Position numbers and translations under genes: made by a program
Notes under the pieces: generated by a model
What the model saw: the letters and a program-made list of their open reading frames with translations, nothing else
Told to the model about the DNA's origin: nothing
Database searches by the model: none
DNA from: Mortierella hygrophila
Taxonomy: Eukaryota; Mortierellomycota; Mortierellomycetes; Mortierellales; Mortierellaceae
Direction of reading: 5' to 3'
NCBI GenBank assembly: GCA_015680625.1
Contig: JAAAXW010000154.1
Location: 33,085-97,084, forward strand
Length of the DNA stretch: 64,000 nucleotides
In this document: piece by piece, positions 47,586 to 59,634 of the stretch
How the letters are laid out: every line of letters begins with the position of its first letter
Numbering within the stretch: the stretch's first letter is position 1

Positions 47586-47776
47586 TACTCTACCCATTCC
47601 ATTCACCACTCAAAAACGAAACACCTAATAATGCCTTCACTCAATCATACCTTTTTAACGTCCCAAGTCCACCTTCCAAGTTTTGTTCCAAACGCACACA
47701 CACATCCCACAAAAAGTAAAACATACAGAAGCAACACAAAAAATGCTATTAAAACTTAATTGTACACAAAGCCTCG

Positions 47777-47782
47777 TTTATT
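47777..47782 (-). terminator. Candidate polyadenylation signal of clathrin heavy chain
   Basis: TTTATT on the plus strand (AATAAA on minus), 55 bases beyond the CHC1 stop codon, within the 251-bp gap shared with the converging Boi-like gene. Confidence 0.4.
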
Positions 47783-47836
47783 TCTTCACTCGAGCTTTTT
47801 TTTTTCACGAAGTCGAAACTGCTAACCAGCGCTCGT

Positions 47837-50800
47837 TCAGAATCCGTATCCGTTCTGGCCGTATCCCATGGCCATGCCTCCCATGCCAGTCTGCTGGGGT
47901 GGGATCATACCCACACCAGGGCCGGCTGTGATCATCCTGCTGTTGCCCAATCCACCAGGTCCCAAGATGGGTGTCTCCCCTGACCGCTCCTTAGTCTCCT
48001 TAGCCTCGCGCTCCTCATGGGCCTTGTTTAGCATGTCGACCTTCTCAACATACTCCCGCGTGAACTGAACCATGTAGGGCATTGCAAAGTCCGTCAACTG
48101 GTGTCTCCATGCGAGCTCCATCACCCTGTCGGGCCGGACCAGGTCGTAACAGATATACAGACATGCCGCAAAGCACTCCTTGTGACCAGACTCGACAAAG
48201 TACTGCAACAACTCCTCGGCGACGGATGTATCCCTCGACTCGGCCGCAGTGTCCATAGCGTCCTTGTAGAGGCGGTCCTGTTTCGAGAGCGTCATCGACT
48301 GTCTCCATTTCTTGTTGCGCTTGTACAGGTGTGCAGCAATCCGACGGAACTCCAACAGCTCATGCGACTCAAGCCGTCCAGCCAACGCCAGGTTGTCAAA
48401 GTTGGTGTTCGTATCGATCGACTTGCGCAGACGGACGTAATCCTCTTCCTCAATCAACAGATCGTGGTACGCTGTGTTGACCGCCAAGTTGTTGATACTC
48501 TGGACAGAGACGAGGTAGTTCTTGATCAAGGGCAAGTTGTCAGACTTCTGGAACATCTGGATGACGCGGTTGTGGTCAATTCTGGGTACAAGGACAGCCA
48601 AAAGGTCGTTCAAGAGCATAGGCTGCTCATCCAAGTAGAAGCGGAGGGCCTTGTAGTAGATCTCGAGGTTCGACACCTTGACCACCACATCCTTGAACGC
48701 ACTGTGCTCCCAAGCGTCGGGCGACCGCTTCATCATCGTAATCGCCGCGTTGTCGTACTCGTCGTAGTGAACATACAAGAATACCAGCTCCGTCCACAAA
48801 TGTGCCTCCTCGCAGGCAGAAATGACCTTGGGGATGTTGATGCGCGACCAGAAAATCTTGAGATGCTCCATCATCCGCTCGGGGCGGTAACGTGCATACA
48901 AGATCGCCAACTCGGTAAACATGCCCATATGAGCACGCTCCAGACCCAGACCAGATTCTAACAGGGCCATCAATTCCTCAAAGAAGCCCTGGCTGATGTA
49001 CAGGCGCATCAACTCCTCCAACTCCTCGGGATGGACAACCAATGATAGTCCACAGACCTGGGCCAGACGGAACTCCTTGCGCTCAATACATGCCGCATGA
49101 ACATCCTTCCAGACCTTGGTGCTGTTGGCCTTGCGGGCACCATCAACAGCAGCCTGGTATTCGCCCAAGTGGACCAAAGTGGTCGAAAGGCGGGCCCAGT
49201 TTGAAATGCTCGAGTAGAGGAGCTTGGCGGGGGCGTACATCTTCTCTTCGAAACAGCGGTCTCCGATGACCTGGACCTGGGCAGCGTTGGGGGAGCCGTT
49301 GAGGATCTCCTCCATGTCGACCAAGCGGTCAGTCTTGGCATACGCAAACAGCAGCTCAGACTCGACCAAAGGCTCACGCGAGATCTTACGAGCCATCTGC
49401 AAGTAACGGACCAAATCCTCGTATTTGTCAGCGCGCGAGGCGAGCGAAACAACCTCAACATGGTTGCTGGGGTCGTTGGCACGGATGTACGAGTCGATGG
49501 CCTCCTTAATACGCATTCCATCCAATTGAGCCTTACCGAGACGGCTCCAGACCTCGGGGGTGTCGGTCTTCTCGGCGTACTCGTAGGCGCGGTCGATACT
49601 GCCAATGTGCTCAATGAGCACGTTGATGGCGCTGGCATGGACATCGTGGCGCTGGTAGATAACAAACGCCTCCTCGAACAGTCCGTTGCGGATGGCGTGA
49701 TCGGCGATATCGGGGGCATCAAAGTTGTCCAGACGATTGATGTAGTCCATGACCTTGGACTTGTCAGCCTGGATGGCGGTCAAAATCAAAAGGTTCTGGA
49801 GGTTGCGGTTGTCGCTAAAGGGAGAGGCTTCGAGGATGATCTTCTCAAGGAGCTCAATCAATTCGTTGGGGAGGTAGGCAGCCATGAAAGCCTTGACGGT
49901 GATCGAGACATCCTCGGGGTCCTGAGTCTCGGAAAGAGCGGTCGACACGACCTGGTCAATCAATGCGCGACGACTGGGGTTGTCGTTGCTCAAGACATGA
50001 GCCCATAGGTTGGCGTCACGACGCTTGACCAAGTAGCGGGCCTGGTGCTTGAACATTGAATTGTTGTTGGTGATCTCGATCAATTCGACATCGCACTGTC
50101 CACGCTCGTAGGCAATGAAGGCAAGGTAGGGGTCGCGCTTCTCGCAGTACTTTCCAATAGTCCTGGAGTCGTAGAAGGCATTATTCCTGAGGAAGGGCTC
50201 GGGATTGTTGTTGCTGTCGATGTAAATCTTGGCAATGGCGTTGTAGACCTCGGGGTCCTGGCTGCTCTCGTTGACCTTGACCTCCAACCAAGGCAGGAGG
50301 AGCTTCAAGCGGTTGCGCTTCTCGGTCTGGTCGACCAACTCTCCGACGGGCATATCGCCACGAACGGTCATCAACAAGCTCTTGATGACAGACTCGTCGC
50401 AGCCAACGTCTAGTAGCGCACCGATGACGGCAGGGGTTCTGGAGGGGTTGACCTTCTGGACATAGGTCTCAATGTACTTGGACAAGTTGTTCTGGTACAA
50501 GTAGAGGACCAAGTCGTGGACAAAGTCGAAGCGGTCGCAGACAATGATCAAAGGAAGCTGGTCGGTCAACTTGGCGTCCTTGAGGAAGTTCTTGACCCTC
50601 TCGGGGTTGTAGTAGTTGGACTCGCGACAGATGCGCTCGACCTCCTTGAGCTGACCAGTCTTGCAGGCAGCCTCAATGTACTTGTAGATAACCTCAGGAT
50701 CCTGGCTCAGGTTGACAATAGAGCCCAGGTAGTGGTAAAGTCCCTCAAAGGTGCTGAAGGATTCGAAAAGCTCGATCAACTTTGAGGCGCCCAACTGATC

Positions 50801-53652
50801 AGAGTACTTGGTGGCGACTTGGACAACAATCTGCAGGTTCTGGCGCATGTTAGAGCTCAGCATTTCACGCAAGCACTCCAGCGACTGCTCGACTGCGAGA
50901 CGACCAAAGTAGGCAATGACCCAGTCGGGCTGGAAAAGGTGAGTGTGGACCAAGACACGCTTGATGTCAGCGTTCTCGGTGTAGTGCTCCAAAGCTCTCT
51001 GGTAGAGACCAGCCTTCTCGCACATGCTGGCGATCGAAGCACGATCGTAGTGGGTGAACATTTCGTTGCCCAAGATCGCATCAGCAACTTGAGGGGCGTG
51101 CATGAGGTTCATCTCAAGCAAACGGGTCTGGAGGTGAGCGTGTTGGGGCAAGTTGTCCTTGAGAGCCTCCAACAAGAAAGCGGTAGCCTGCTGGATCATG
51201 TTCTGCGACATGAACACATCAACGACCTAGTGTTCGAAAGGGTAAAAAGGTTTGATTGCGGTGAGTAAAATTGTTCATATCCTGAAACATCAGTTCGCGC
51301 CAGGAGTCAGCATTATAAATCATACCTTCTCCAAGTCCACCAAGGGTCCGCCTTCATTGTTGGCGAGAAGAGTAGCAAACTCGGCGCCATTGTCGGGATC
51401 CATGCGCATGATGTGCTGAAGGAGCGTGGCGTAGTCAGGGGTATAGCCGACCTTGTTGGCGTACAAAATGATCTTGGGATACTGCTTTGTCTCGGCAAAG
51501 CAAGCAATGACCTTGTTGGGGACATTAGCACGAAGGTACACGGAAAGAGCGAGGTTCAAGTCGTGCTGCTTGACAATATCACCCAACTCCTCACTGCACT
51601 CCAGCTTGTCCTCCTTGAGCCACTTCTCCAAAAGCTGCTTGCGGCCCTGTGCGAGAACGGGCTTGGCAAGCTCAAGCGATTCGTACTTGTTCAACTCTCC
51701 TTTCTCCAACAAAGTCACAAAGTACTGCAGAATAGGAGGGACCTGGCCAGCCTGCGCGGGAATCGCCTTGAAACGCTCAATTGTCTGAGGTGTGCGGAGG
51801 ATTCCCTGTTTGCCAAAATCAAATCAAAACATTAGAGTCAATCTTCAGGAAAGCAAATAGTCCTGCACATTGGCGTTGTCATGCGAGCATATGAGATGAG
51901 CATGAGCTTACCTTTGGTGAAGTGGCGGCGATTTTGGCGGCCTGGCTGAAATCTCCAGACTGGAAGAGTTGCTGGAAACGCTGGACGTAGAGGTCATCAG
52001 CGCCGGGTAAACCACCACGGGAGGCGACCTTAAGGGCCAACTCAGAGTTGCGAAGAGTGTTGACAATGTAGGGGACAAGGTTGGTCTCATCAACGCTAAC
52101 GGAGAGGACCTGACCCTTGCGGTTGACACCGATGACTCCACTTGTTGCTTCGTGCTCTGCTGTCACAAAGATTGTCTCGCCACTGATACGGTTCATGTAG
52201 ATACAGGTTCCTGTCTCGAGGTCGTAGAGGTGGATAAATCCAAACTTGGTGACCAAGAAGATGATCCCGTACTTTTGACTGATCTGCATGGCGACAGGGA
52301 AGTCGCCGCTGGCCTCTGGAGGGAAGAAGACGTCGACGGCCTTCTTTGCGTATACTGGGTTACCATCCTTGTGGTCAACCTCAACAACGTGCAGCTACAA
52401 AATATACGGTGTAAACAGTCGTTTGTCAATGCTTGTCCAGAGAACATATGTTTTTCGTATCAGCAAAAATGATACCCAGGAGAATGCCTGCAGTCATTTA
52501 CCTTGGCTCCAACTGCGGTGCGAACAGCAAAGGCAAACAGCTTTGTGGGAGAGTTCCCACCATCTAACGTAAGCTCAGCAAATGCAGCAGCGTGACCCTC
52601 GATAGGCTGGCTGACACCGCGCTCCTTGGAGTAGAGCTGCATCGAACCAGCAACGCGCCCCTCCTAAAAAAAACATAACAAGTGACAAGCTCTTGTTAGT
52701 CCTAGTCCTTTGTATTAAGAGCTTATTACTCCATAATCCCGTGCATCATAATCGATTGAGACTCACCTTGGACGAGATTCCGACGAGGACCATCCACTTT
52801 TCGTCCGAGTTGATGCGATAGTTGATAATCTGGGTTCCACTCATAGTGGGGTGGCGGTCAAAGACCTTGATGGGTTGGGAGTCGCCCTCCATGGACCAGT
52901 GGTAGACGGCGGTGCTGGTGACAAGGGCAAGCGATTTGAGAGAGATCCATTTCCAGAACTCAACGTCGTCGTGCATCAGGTGGGACTTTACTTTGGTCTT
53001 CATCTCCAGGTTGAAAATCTGCAGCTGTCGTCCGGCTGATAACAGTAATAAATGGGTAGCAAGTGATGGGAAGACGTAATACACATTGTAAATATCAGTT
53101 CGTAAAAAAGGCTTTTTGCTCAAAAAGAACACAAAACAATTCTCACGGAAAAAAAAAGCAAATAGTACCTTTGAGGGCGATGACTTTGCTGGCGGGGTGC
53201 ATGATAGCCGAGTCGGCTGTGATGGGTCTGCGGATCACATTGGTGGGGTCAGTGAGGTCGATAATGACGACCAAGTTCTGTTCGCCTGTCGTATCCCGGA
53301 CACAAATGAAGCGGTCTGATTCCAGCGTGAGTGTGTTGAAGCCGATACTTGCTGCGTTGACGCCCAAGTTTTGGAGCTATCATTATATCATTACGTGTCC
53401 GACGGAGAGTCAAAATAATACACAAAGTCGAAGAATAGAAAAGCAGTTCGTTAGAGAAAACGAAGCTGTCATTCTTGGAGTGCCGTTGTAGAAGGTCCTT
53501 CTCCTACTTTCTACTGCATGCATACACGCAGGCCGTAAAAACAATAACAAAAGCGTGCAACTGGAGTCGCTGCTCCTCACGCGTCATTGCGACAGTTGTG
53601 GCTGCTGTACCTGGCAGTGTTCCTGGAAGCGAATGGGCAGGGGTTCCGCCAT
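47837..53652 (-). CDS. CHC1: Clathrin heavy chain
   Basis: Triskelion leg protein coating vesicles at the plasma membrane, trans-Golgi and endosomes. Seven exons: 53611-53652, 53169-53376, 52767-53035, 52502-52663, 51912-52394, 51326-51805 and 47837-51226 (1,677 aa, the usual family length). The first exon encodes only 14 residues, MAEPLPIRFQEHCQ, matching the conserved clathrin start, followed across the intron by LQNLGVNAASIGFNTLTLES. The beta-propeller spans roughly 1-330. The leg repeats (CHCR) fill the remainder, with conserved blocks such as YYNPERVKNFLKDAKLTDQL, GMRIKEAIDSYIRANDPSNH and FMPYMVQFTREYVEKVD-like sequence near the trimerisation region. The Gly/Met/Pro/Gln-rich C-terminal tail ends MGYGQNGYGF. 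Divergent from the TBC gene. Confidence 0.97.
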
Positions 53653-53887
53653 TATGTGTGTGTTTTATTCTATTCATAGAACAAGGGAGCCAAGTCCAGG
53701 TTATTACGTATTGAAGACAGGGTGTGCCAAGTGAAAGAAACAAAAGGTCGGACACGCAGAGCAACCAACAAGACGGACATAACAATAAGGGCTGTATGGA
53801 ATATCGTACCGAGAAGGGGGGGTGTGAGTAAGAAGAGTAGATGAGGCGGTGGGCGTGTGATGAAATACGAAGACGGAGAGTGACCCT

Positions 53888-53912
53888 CAGACAGACAGAC
53901 AGACAGACAGAC
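53888..53912 (+). repeat. (CAGA)n tetranucleotide array
   Basis: Six tandem CAGA units in the CHC1 upstream region. Confidence 0.9.
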
Positions 53913-54327
53913 AAGTATATAAGACGTTGATGTAAGTGTGGGCGGAGGTGGAAGGTAGTTGTGTTGTAATTGATGAGTGGCGATGGCAGTGAGTAGGTGT
54001 AGAGAAAGTGTGTTGAGGTCAAGGGTAGTGTGAGTGAGTGAGTGAGGGAGAGAGTGGAGAGAAGAAAGAAGAACAAAAGGGGAAAAAGGAAAAATACAGG
54101 GCAAATTGGTTCAACCTTCGAAATTATCGATAAGTAGTGTCGCGAACGCATTCACACCTTGCAGCTTGCAGCTACTGGTGAACACTTTGTACGTGGCATG
54201 GTCAACGTGCAACGGCCATTCTACACGTGATGTCAGGGCTCATTGGGGAAGAACATATTTTGTTCTTCTTCACTATTGAGCAAGGGCTCAAGCTTTACGC
54301 TTTTTACTTATTTTACTTTTACAGCTA

Positions 54328-54361
54328 TCATTCATTCATCCATTCATTCATTCATTCATTC
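54328..54361 (+). repeat. (CATT)n tetranucleotide array
   Basis: About eight units with one CATC variant, 100 bases before the TBC gene ATG, probably in its 5' leader. Confidence 0.88.
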
Positions 54362-54458
54362 ACTCGCTCAAAAAACACCCAAGACGACAGCACCTTCCGT
54401 CACCATTCCTTCCCTCAAACCACGAACACTCCTTGCCGTCGTCGCCGTTATCTTGGTC

Positions 54459-56454
54459 ATGACGCGCGCAAGACAGCTTCACGCAGGCTCCCACAGCTCC
54501 GGGTCCTCCAAACACTCCTCGTCCAGAGGCGGCTCGCTTCGAAACCGACGGCCCAAGACCAAGGACTCTCTTGAAAAGGAAAAGCGTATTCGCAGACTGG
54601 ACGAGGCCATTGTAACAGGAAACATTGAGGAACTTCGTAAACTATCTGTCACCGGATCTGGCTTTGTCACCGACGGCATCCGTCGCCGAGCATGGTACGC
54701 ATATGTTCCATAATCACATCGCGCGTTTGTTTCGTTGTTTTTGAACGACACTATGTTCTAACATAAAAAAAAACATTTGATTGATAACCTTTATGAATAG
54801 GCCGCTGTTGTTGCGCACCCATGTCCCAAGACGACAAGCCGCCGCTGATACATCAGTACCACACAAAGACGATGACCAAGTCCGTCTGGACGTGATCCGA
54901 TCCTTCACCCATCTCAGCAGCGAGACAAGTAAGATGAGCTCCATATTCAGGAGAACAAAAAAAAGAGCAAGGAGAAACAGGAGAAGGCATAAAGGACTCA
55001 TGAAAATCTCTTGTCTACTTTTAACCGTGGAATAGAGAGTCAACAAGCATACAAGAAGCAGAAACAGGACGAACTCTTGCATGTGATCATCGATGTCTTG
55101 CAGCGACACCCAAAACTCTCCTACTACCAGGTACAGATACCAACATTTCAGCCATACCGGAGCAAATGCAAGCACTTTGATACTTATATCGTGTTGTCTT
55201 TGTCAATGTCGGTCATAGGGATTCCATGATGTTTGTACATGTTTGATTGTGGTCTTGGGCAAAGAGGCCGCAACATTGGCGGCAGAGACCTTGGCGATGT
55301 TCTTTTTTAGGGACTGCATGCTGGAGAATCTAGAGCCCGTGCTGGAGCAACTATCGCTGATGACTGCTCTCTTGAAGCTGGAAGATCCAGAGGTCCAAGA
55401 GTTCCTGGACAGGTAACAGCCACATCAGGAGAACAAGCAAGCTGAAAAGACAAGATGGACTGAATAGATATAATAACACATTCGCTTACACCTCTATTGC
55501 TGAAAATTAACATAGATCGGAAACGCTCCCGTTCTTCCCGCTGAGCTGGGTTATCACATGGTGCGCTCACGACCTTCAGGACTTTAACAAGATTGCCCGA
55601 CTCTACGACTTTTTGATCTGCTTCAACCCCCTCATGTCCGTCTACATGGCCGCCGCTGTAAGAACTACTAGAGACCATCGTTGGTGTGGATTGGAGAATG
55701 TCCGTTCAGGATATGTGATGGCGACTTTACTAATTATTCAAATGGTTTTTATCTTGTAATAGGTCGTCATGTCACGTCGGGAAGAACTACTGGAGGTCGA
55801 ATGCGACAACGCAATGGTCCATACATTTTTGACCAAGTTCCCCAAGACCGTCGATCTGGAGTTAATCATCTCACACGCCCACCAACTCTACATAACATAC
55901 CCACCAGAAACACTCCAGAAGCGCTCCGAAATCTGGTTAGATGAAAAGTAAGGACTTCTTACAGTTATCGTTGAGCCATTTTCAACTCACTACGCGTCTT
56001 CCTGACAGGCAACTGACCCGCTATTGGAAACCCTTGTGTTTGTACTAGTTCCTGCGTCAACACGTTCAGTCGGCCGGAAATTCATCTCTACGATAGCACG
56101 GACGAAAAGATCGCATCCACAGCCATTGATTTCACACCAATCGACGAACTGTTGAGCAAACCCAGGATCAAAAAGGAAAAGGATGCCTCGGCATTGTCAA
56201 AGTACCCCACGAACTCACTGCAGCTTTACCGTCGTAACATGGCGGCCATGCTTGTCTTCTCGGCTGCTTCTATGGGTACTGCCACGCTCCTTCTCATGAA
56301 CTCTGCCATGTTCAGGTAACTTACAGATGGTTGATCAGGAATTGTTATTTGCTGCCACCTTTTTTCATCATAGCTCCGAATCTCTTAATCCTCACTTCTT
56401 TTCCATGTTTTGTCGTGTTGTAGGGAGTGGGTGGCCAATTCGGGACTTCGTTAA
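54459..56454 (+). CDS. TBC-domain Rab GTPase-activating protein, TBC1D20/Gyp8-like
   Basis: Stimulates GTP hydrolysis by early-secretory Rab proteins (Rab1/Ypt1 and Rab18 for the human relative). Eight exons: 54459-54694, 54801-54928, 55036-55130, 55219-55412, 55516-55657, 55763-55947, 56049-56315 and 56424-56454 (425 aa). A basic Ser-rich N terminus precedes the TBC domain: DGIRRRAWPLLL, VRLDVIRSF with the arginine finger, LSYYQGFHD with the glutamine finger, FFFRDCMLENLEP, LSWVITWCAHDLQDFNKIAR and LYDFLICFNPLMSVY. A single C-terminal hydrophobic helix (MAAMLVFSAASMGTATLLLM) is a membrane anchor, as in TBC1D20. Both fingers are intact, so it should be active. Convergent with the PRA1 gene. 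Confidence 0.92.
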
Positions 56455-56640
56455 AGCAGAGTCCATATTGCACACAACTCGAAACGGCGGATCAAAATTA
56501 GAACAACATATAGTAGTACCCTCTGACGACCTTCTAATGATAACGACATATTTTGAAACGCAAAAGCCCAGACCTAAGCACCCTGGACCTAACTAGAACC
56601 CTTGAAAAATAAGATATGAAATGAATGAGTGGGGGAGGGT

Positions 56641-56646
56641 TTTATT
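56641..56646 (-). terminator. Candidate polyadenylation signal of the PRA1 gene
   Basis: TTTATT on the plus strand, 57 bases past the PRA1 stop codon, inside the short gap shared with the converging TBC gene. Confidence 0.4.
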
Positions 56647-56702
56647 ACACAGGGCGGGTGATATTATAAATGAAATGAGGGGAAGGGGTAGACATTCTTC
56701 GT

Positions 56703-57725
56703 TTAGACGACAGAAGCGAATTCACCCTCGACACCTTCCTGCATCACTGCAGCGTGACCGAGGATCGTGACAGCGCTGGCACCTGCAAGAGATAAAAGAA
56801 CAAAAGACAAGCAAACATATGAGTGATTGTGGCAGGGTGGGCGGAAGGCAAATAAGACAAAAAAAGATATAAATAAAATGGCAAAATGCGATGACATACC
56901 GACGATCCAGAAGACGGTCCCGATGGTGGAGCTGAAGAAGAAGAGGATGACAGAGATACCAATGAGGATGGTCTTCAATTGACCGGCCTGGTAGGTGTTG
57001 GATCCGATCCTGACACCCTCTGGGGGGATCCTGCTGATAAAGTACAAGCCTCCGATCACAAAGGCCACGGTGAACATCAACAAGAAGTTTGTGATCCTGT
57101 GTATGTCATATAAGAAAGAGCGATTTTGGTCGAATAAGAACAAGACAACAGTGGAGACAAGAAGTGGTATTTTCGTTAATGTATGTTGTTGTGTGCAAGC
57201 CCGTTCAGCTTTTGGTATCCTTTGACCCTGAGGTATTTTCCAGTTTATCGTGTGCATATGTTCGTTTTTTTGCGTGCGTTTTGTAAACGTACAAGCTGTA
57301 GGCGGTGATGGCGAGGAACATCAAGAGGTAGTTGCCCTGGAAGTAGTTGAGGTTGTAGTTGAATCTTGAGGTGACATCTAATTAGAAGCAAGATGAGAAA
57401 AAGTAGGCTTCAGTCTCACAGCACTAGCAGGTTCATCCTGAGGTCATCTTGCTCCGCCATTTCTCTTCGTCTTCGCTCCTGTCAGGAAACGAAAAGAAAA
57501 ACAAGTAGAAGACGTACTAGCGAATCCAGAGGGCAGGGAGAAACGATTCCGGTCAAAGAACTCTCCAGCGGGTCTGAGGGATGAGAGACGCTCCTCACGC
57601 AGCTTCTGGAGGTATCCAAGACCAAAGCTGGCGGCGGATGAGGCGACGGCGGAAGCCTCGTCGGATGAGGGGAATCCGCCTGTGAAGGGGTTGGTGGCGA
57701 CGGGGGTGTAAGCTGGAGCGGCCAT
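56703..57725 (-). CDS. PRA1/Yip3 family prenylated-Rab acceptor
   Basis: Small Golgi/ER membrane protein that binds prenylated Rab GTPases and helps their membrane delivery. Four exons: 57518-57725, 57293-57377, 56900-57096 and 56703-56782 (189 aa, normal for PRA1). The soluble N terminus has LSSLRPAGEFFDRNRFSLPS, the typical RP..FFD...F motif, then SRFNYNLNYFQGNYLLM. Two hydrophobic hairpins follow: LLMFLAITAYSLITNFLLMF with VAFVIGGLYF, and LIGISVILFFFSSTIGTVFW. The last exon ends HAAVMQEGVEGEFASVV, keeping the conserved HAA. It lies tail to tail with a Rab GAP; the two may share a pathway, but convergent placement does not prove it. Confidence 0.93.
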
Positions 57726-58824
57726 TATTTTCGATGTGTATATTCGTCTGTAGTTGTCGGCGGTTGTTAGTTGACGGTGGTGGGCGTGTGAGATTTTTTG
57801 AGTAAGGAAGAAGAAAGAAAAAAAAAAGTCGGTGTGCGGTCGATTTTTATCTTTTGTACTCCTGCACATGTGAGAAGTTAGACAGGGGGAAAAATGCAGG
57901 ACCCCTTGCCACGTAAGAAGATTGGCATCTGGTGGTACTCATCTCTGTCCATCTGCCCAGGGCCCTGTGTTCCTTACAGCGCAAAGAAAAGAGAAATCCA
58001 TGCACTGAGTTCATACCCTTCCTCGCTCGAATCCTCGACTCTTGGCTGAGATCAAACAAGCTCTTGGCAATAAACCTACTGCAAAGCAACGCAGAACAGC
58101 CCTCTCTCGATATCGCCGTCAACAAAAATACCATTTTTTCCCGCTCTCAATGACCTGAGCTCGGACCTACCTTTTATTTTTGCTCATCTTACGTGGCAAA
58201 AACTAGCAATTGGTTCGATAGAAGGGCATCCAGGCTGGTCATCGGAATAAACAGGATACAAGACGGACGTCTTTCGATAAGCCTAACCTCCCTCCATTGC
58301 ACAAATTCCAACTTATCTGAGGCACAATACAATAGTGCGATCGATTCAACATCATAACAACTACTCAAGCAATATATGAAGTAAAAACAACCTGGTTGCC
58401 AAGCAATCGAAATCAGCCATACTGGATATCAAAACAACATAAAGAAAAAACTAGGCTCACTACGAACAAATGGGAGCCAGCTCAACAGGTTAGAAAGTTT
58501 CTCTTTCCTCTTTGTTTTTCTCGTCCCCTTCCATTTCCTCCATATCCATTTTCAAGAATCGGAATCAAACAACAAGCTATCCTCGCAGGCATCATGGCAA
58601 CTCCTTTTCCATACAAACGATTCAACTCTGCCTCGGAGTCCATCAGAACTTGAGAATGGTTATGAATAATCATTGCCAATGACAACAAATCAGATACGAA
58701 CACTCAGATTCACCTTCGCATAAAAAGTTGGACACCGCCACCCTCCCTTATTCTTGTTTTTCTTCTCCTCCCTTACACTCTACTCAACCCTTCCTCTTTT
58801 CTTAGCCTTTGAACACTACACAAG
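57726..58824. other. Intergenic interval before the chitin-binding-like gene
   Basis: 1.1 kb with no recognised gene. It is divergent promoter space for PRA1 (left) and the secreted protein (right), with a CT-rich leader from about 58740. Short ORFs match nothing I know. Confidence 0.55.
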
Positions 58825-59634
58825 ATGCGTTACCAAGCCCTTGCACTGTTGGCTATAGTCTGCTCTGTCGTCCTGGCTCGCGAGGACACTGCTGAATTGT
58901 GCACCGGTGCCTTGTCCTGTGACGAAGGATACTGCTGCTCCAGTCAGTACGTTCATTGCATATGTTTTTTTGTTGTTGCAGTTCAGGCACCACGCGATAT
59001 CAAACCCGAATTAATCTAAAACACTCACCGATCCCCATTCTATTTTTATGTCATCCATGTGTAGTGGATTCTGCGGTCGATCGACATTACACTGCAGCCA
59101 CTCGTCTGGATGCAACGAACTCAAAGGCACCTGCGGTGTCGTGTACGTACAATATATATATCTTTTTTGGAGTCCTCATTGGCATAAAACCCTCACGCGT
59201 GAGAAAACAACTGACATGTATTATTTTCATATTGTACTTCTTGCAATAGCGTATTGGATCAACAAGACCTGCCTCGCGTCATTTCCTACAAAGAACTCGG
59301 TCAAGGCTCGCTGAATGACTTGGCCAAACAGCTTGCTGATCAAGGATTCCACGTGTCGCTTGATGAACTGAAGTCGGGTATCGAGAGCACCGCGAGTAGC
59401 ACTACTGTTGGCAACAGCAATGCTCAACCTGTTGCCTCTGCGCTGGACATTAATGTAGCCTCTCCCGCAGATGTTCTTGAGCCTAAAGGTGCGCTGTTGG
59501 TGGAGAATGATTCTGGTGACAGCACCAAAGCTGACTCGAAGAAGACGACTGAAACTCCTGTCAAGAGTGATGCCCGCAAGTTGACCGCTGGTGTTGCCGG
59601 TGCTGTCATTGGAGCTTTTGCCTGGTTTTTTTAG
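58825..59634 (+). CDS. Secreted GPI-type surface protein with hevein-like chitin-binding motif
   Basis: Three exons: 58825-58946, 59065-59142 and 59250-59634 (194 aa). A signal peptide (YQALALLAIVCSVVLA) precedes a cysteine-rich module: CTGALSCDEGYCCSSHGFCG, then CSHSSGC and GTC. The GYCCS..GFCG pattern is that of hevein/CBM18 chitin-binding domains, although spacing after it is looser. A polar Ser/Thr/Lys-rich region and a C-terminal hydrophobic tail (AGVAGAVIGAFAWFF) ending directly at the stop suggest GPI anchoring. Exon 2 carries only the second half of the cysteine module. A wall or chitin contact role is inference from the motif; no enzyme domain is present. Confidence 0.8.

Larger units (their letters stand above)
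53653..54458. promoter_or_regulatory. Divergent promoter, CHC1 / TBC1D20-like gene
   Basis: 806 bp between divergent starts. It contains a CAGA tetranucleotide array, a TATATAAG-like element at 53916-53923, a purine-rich block at 54020-54100 that acts as pyrimidine-rich leader for CHC1, and a CATT array before the TBC gene. No gene seen. Confidence 0.6.

Noticed and set aside
47837..51226. Long plus-strand ORFs opposite clathrin heavy chain
   Set aside because: Antisense shadows of a highly conserved codon-biased gene.
58825..59142. Fourth member of the eight-cysteine family
   Set aside because: Its cysteine spacing (CC pair, GYCCS..GFCG) is hevein-like and does not match the shared C-x-C-x10-C pattern.
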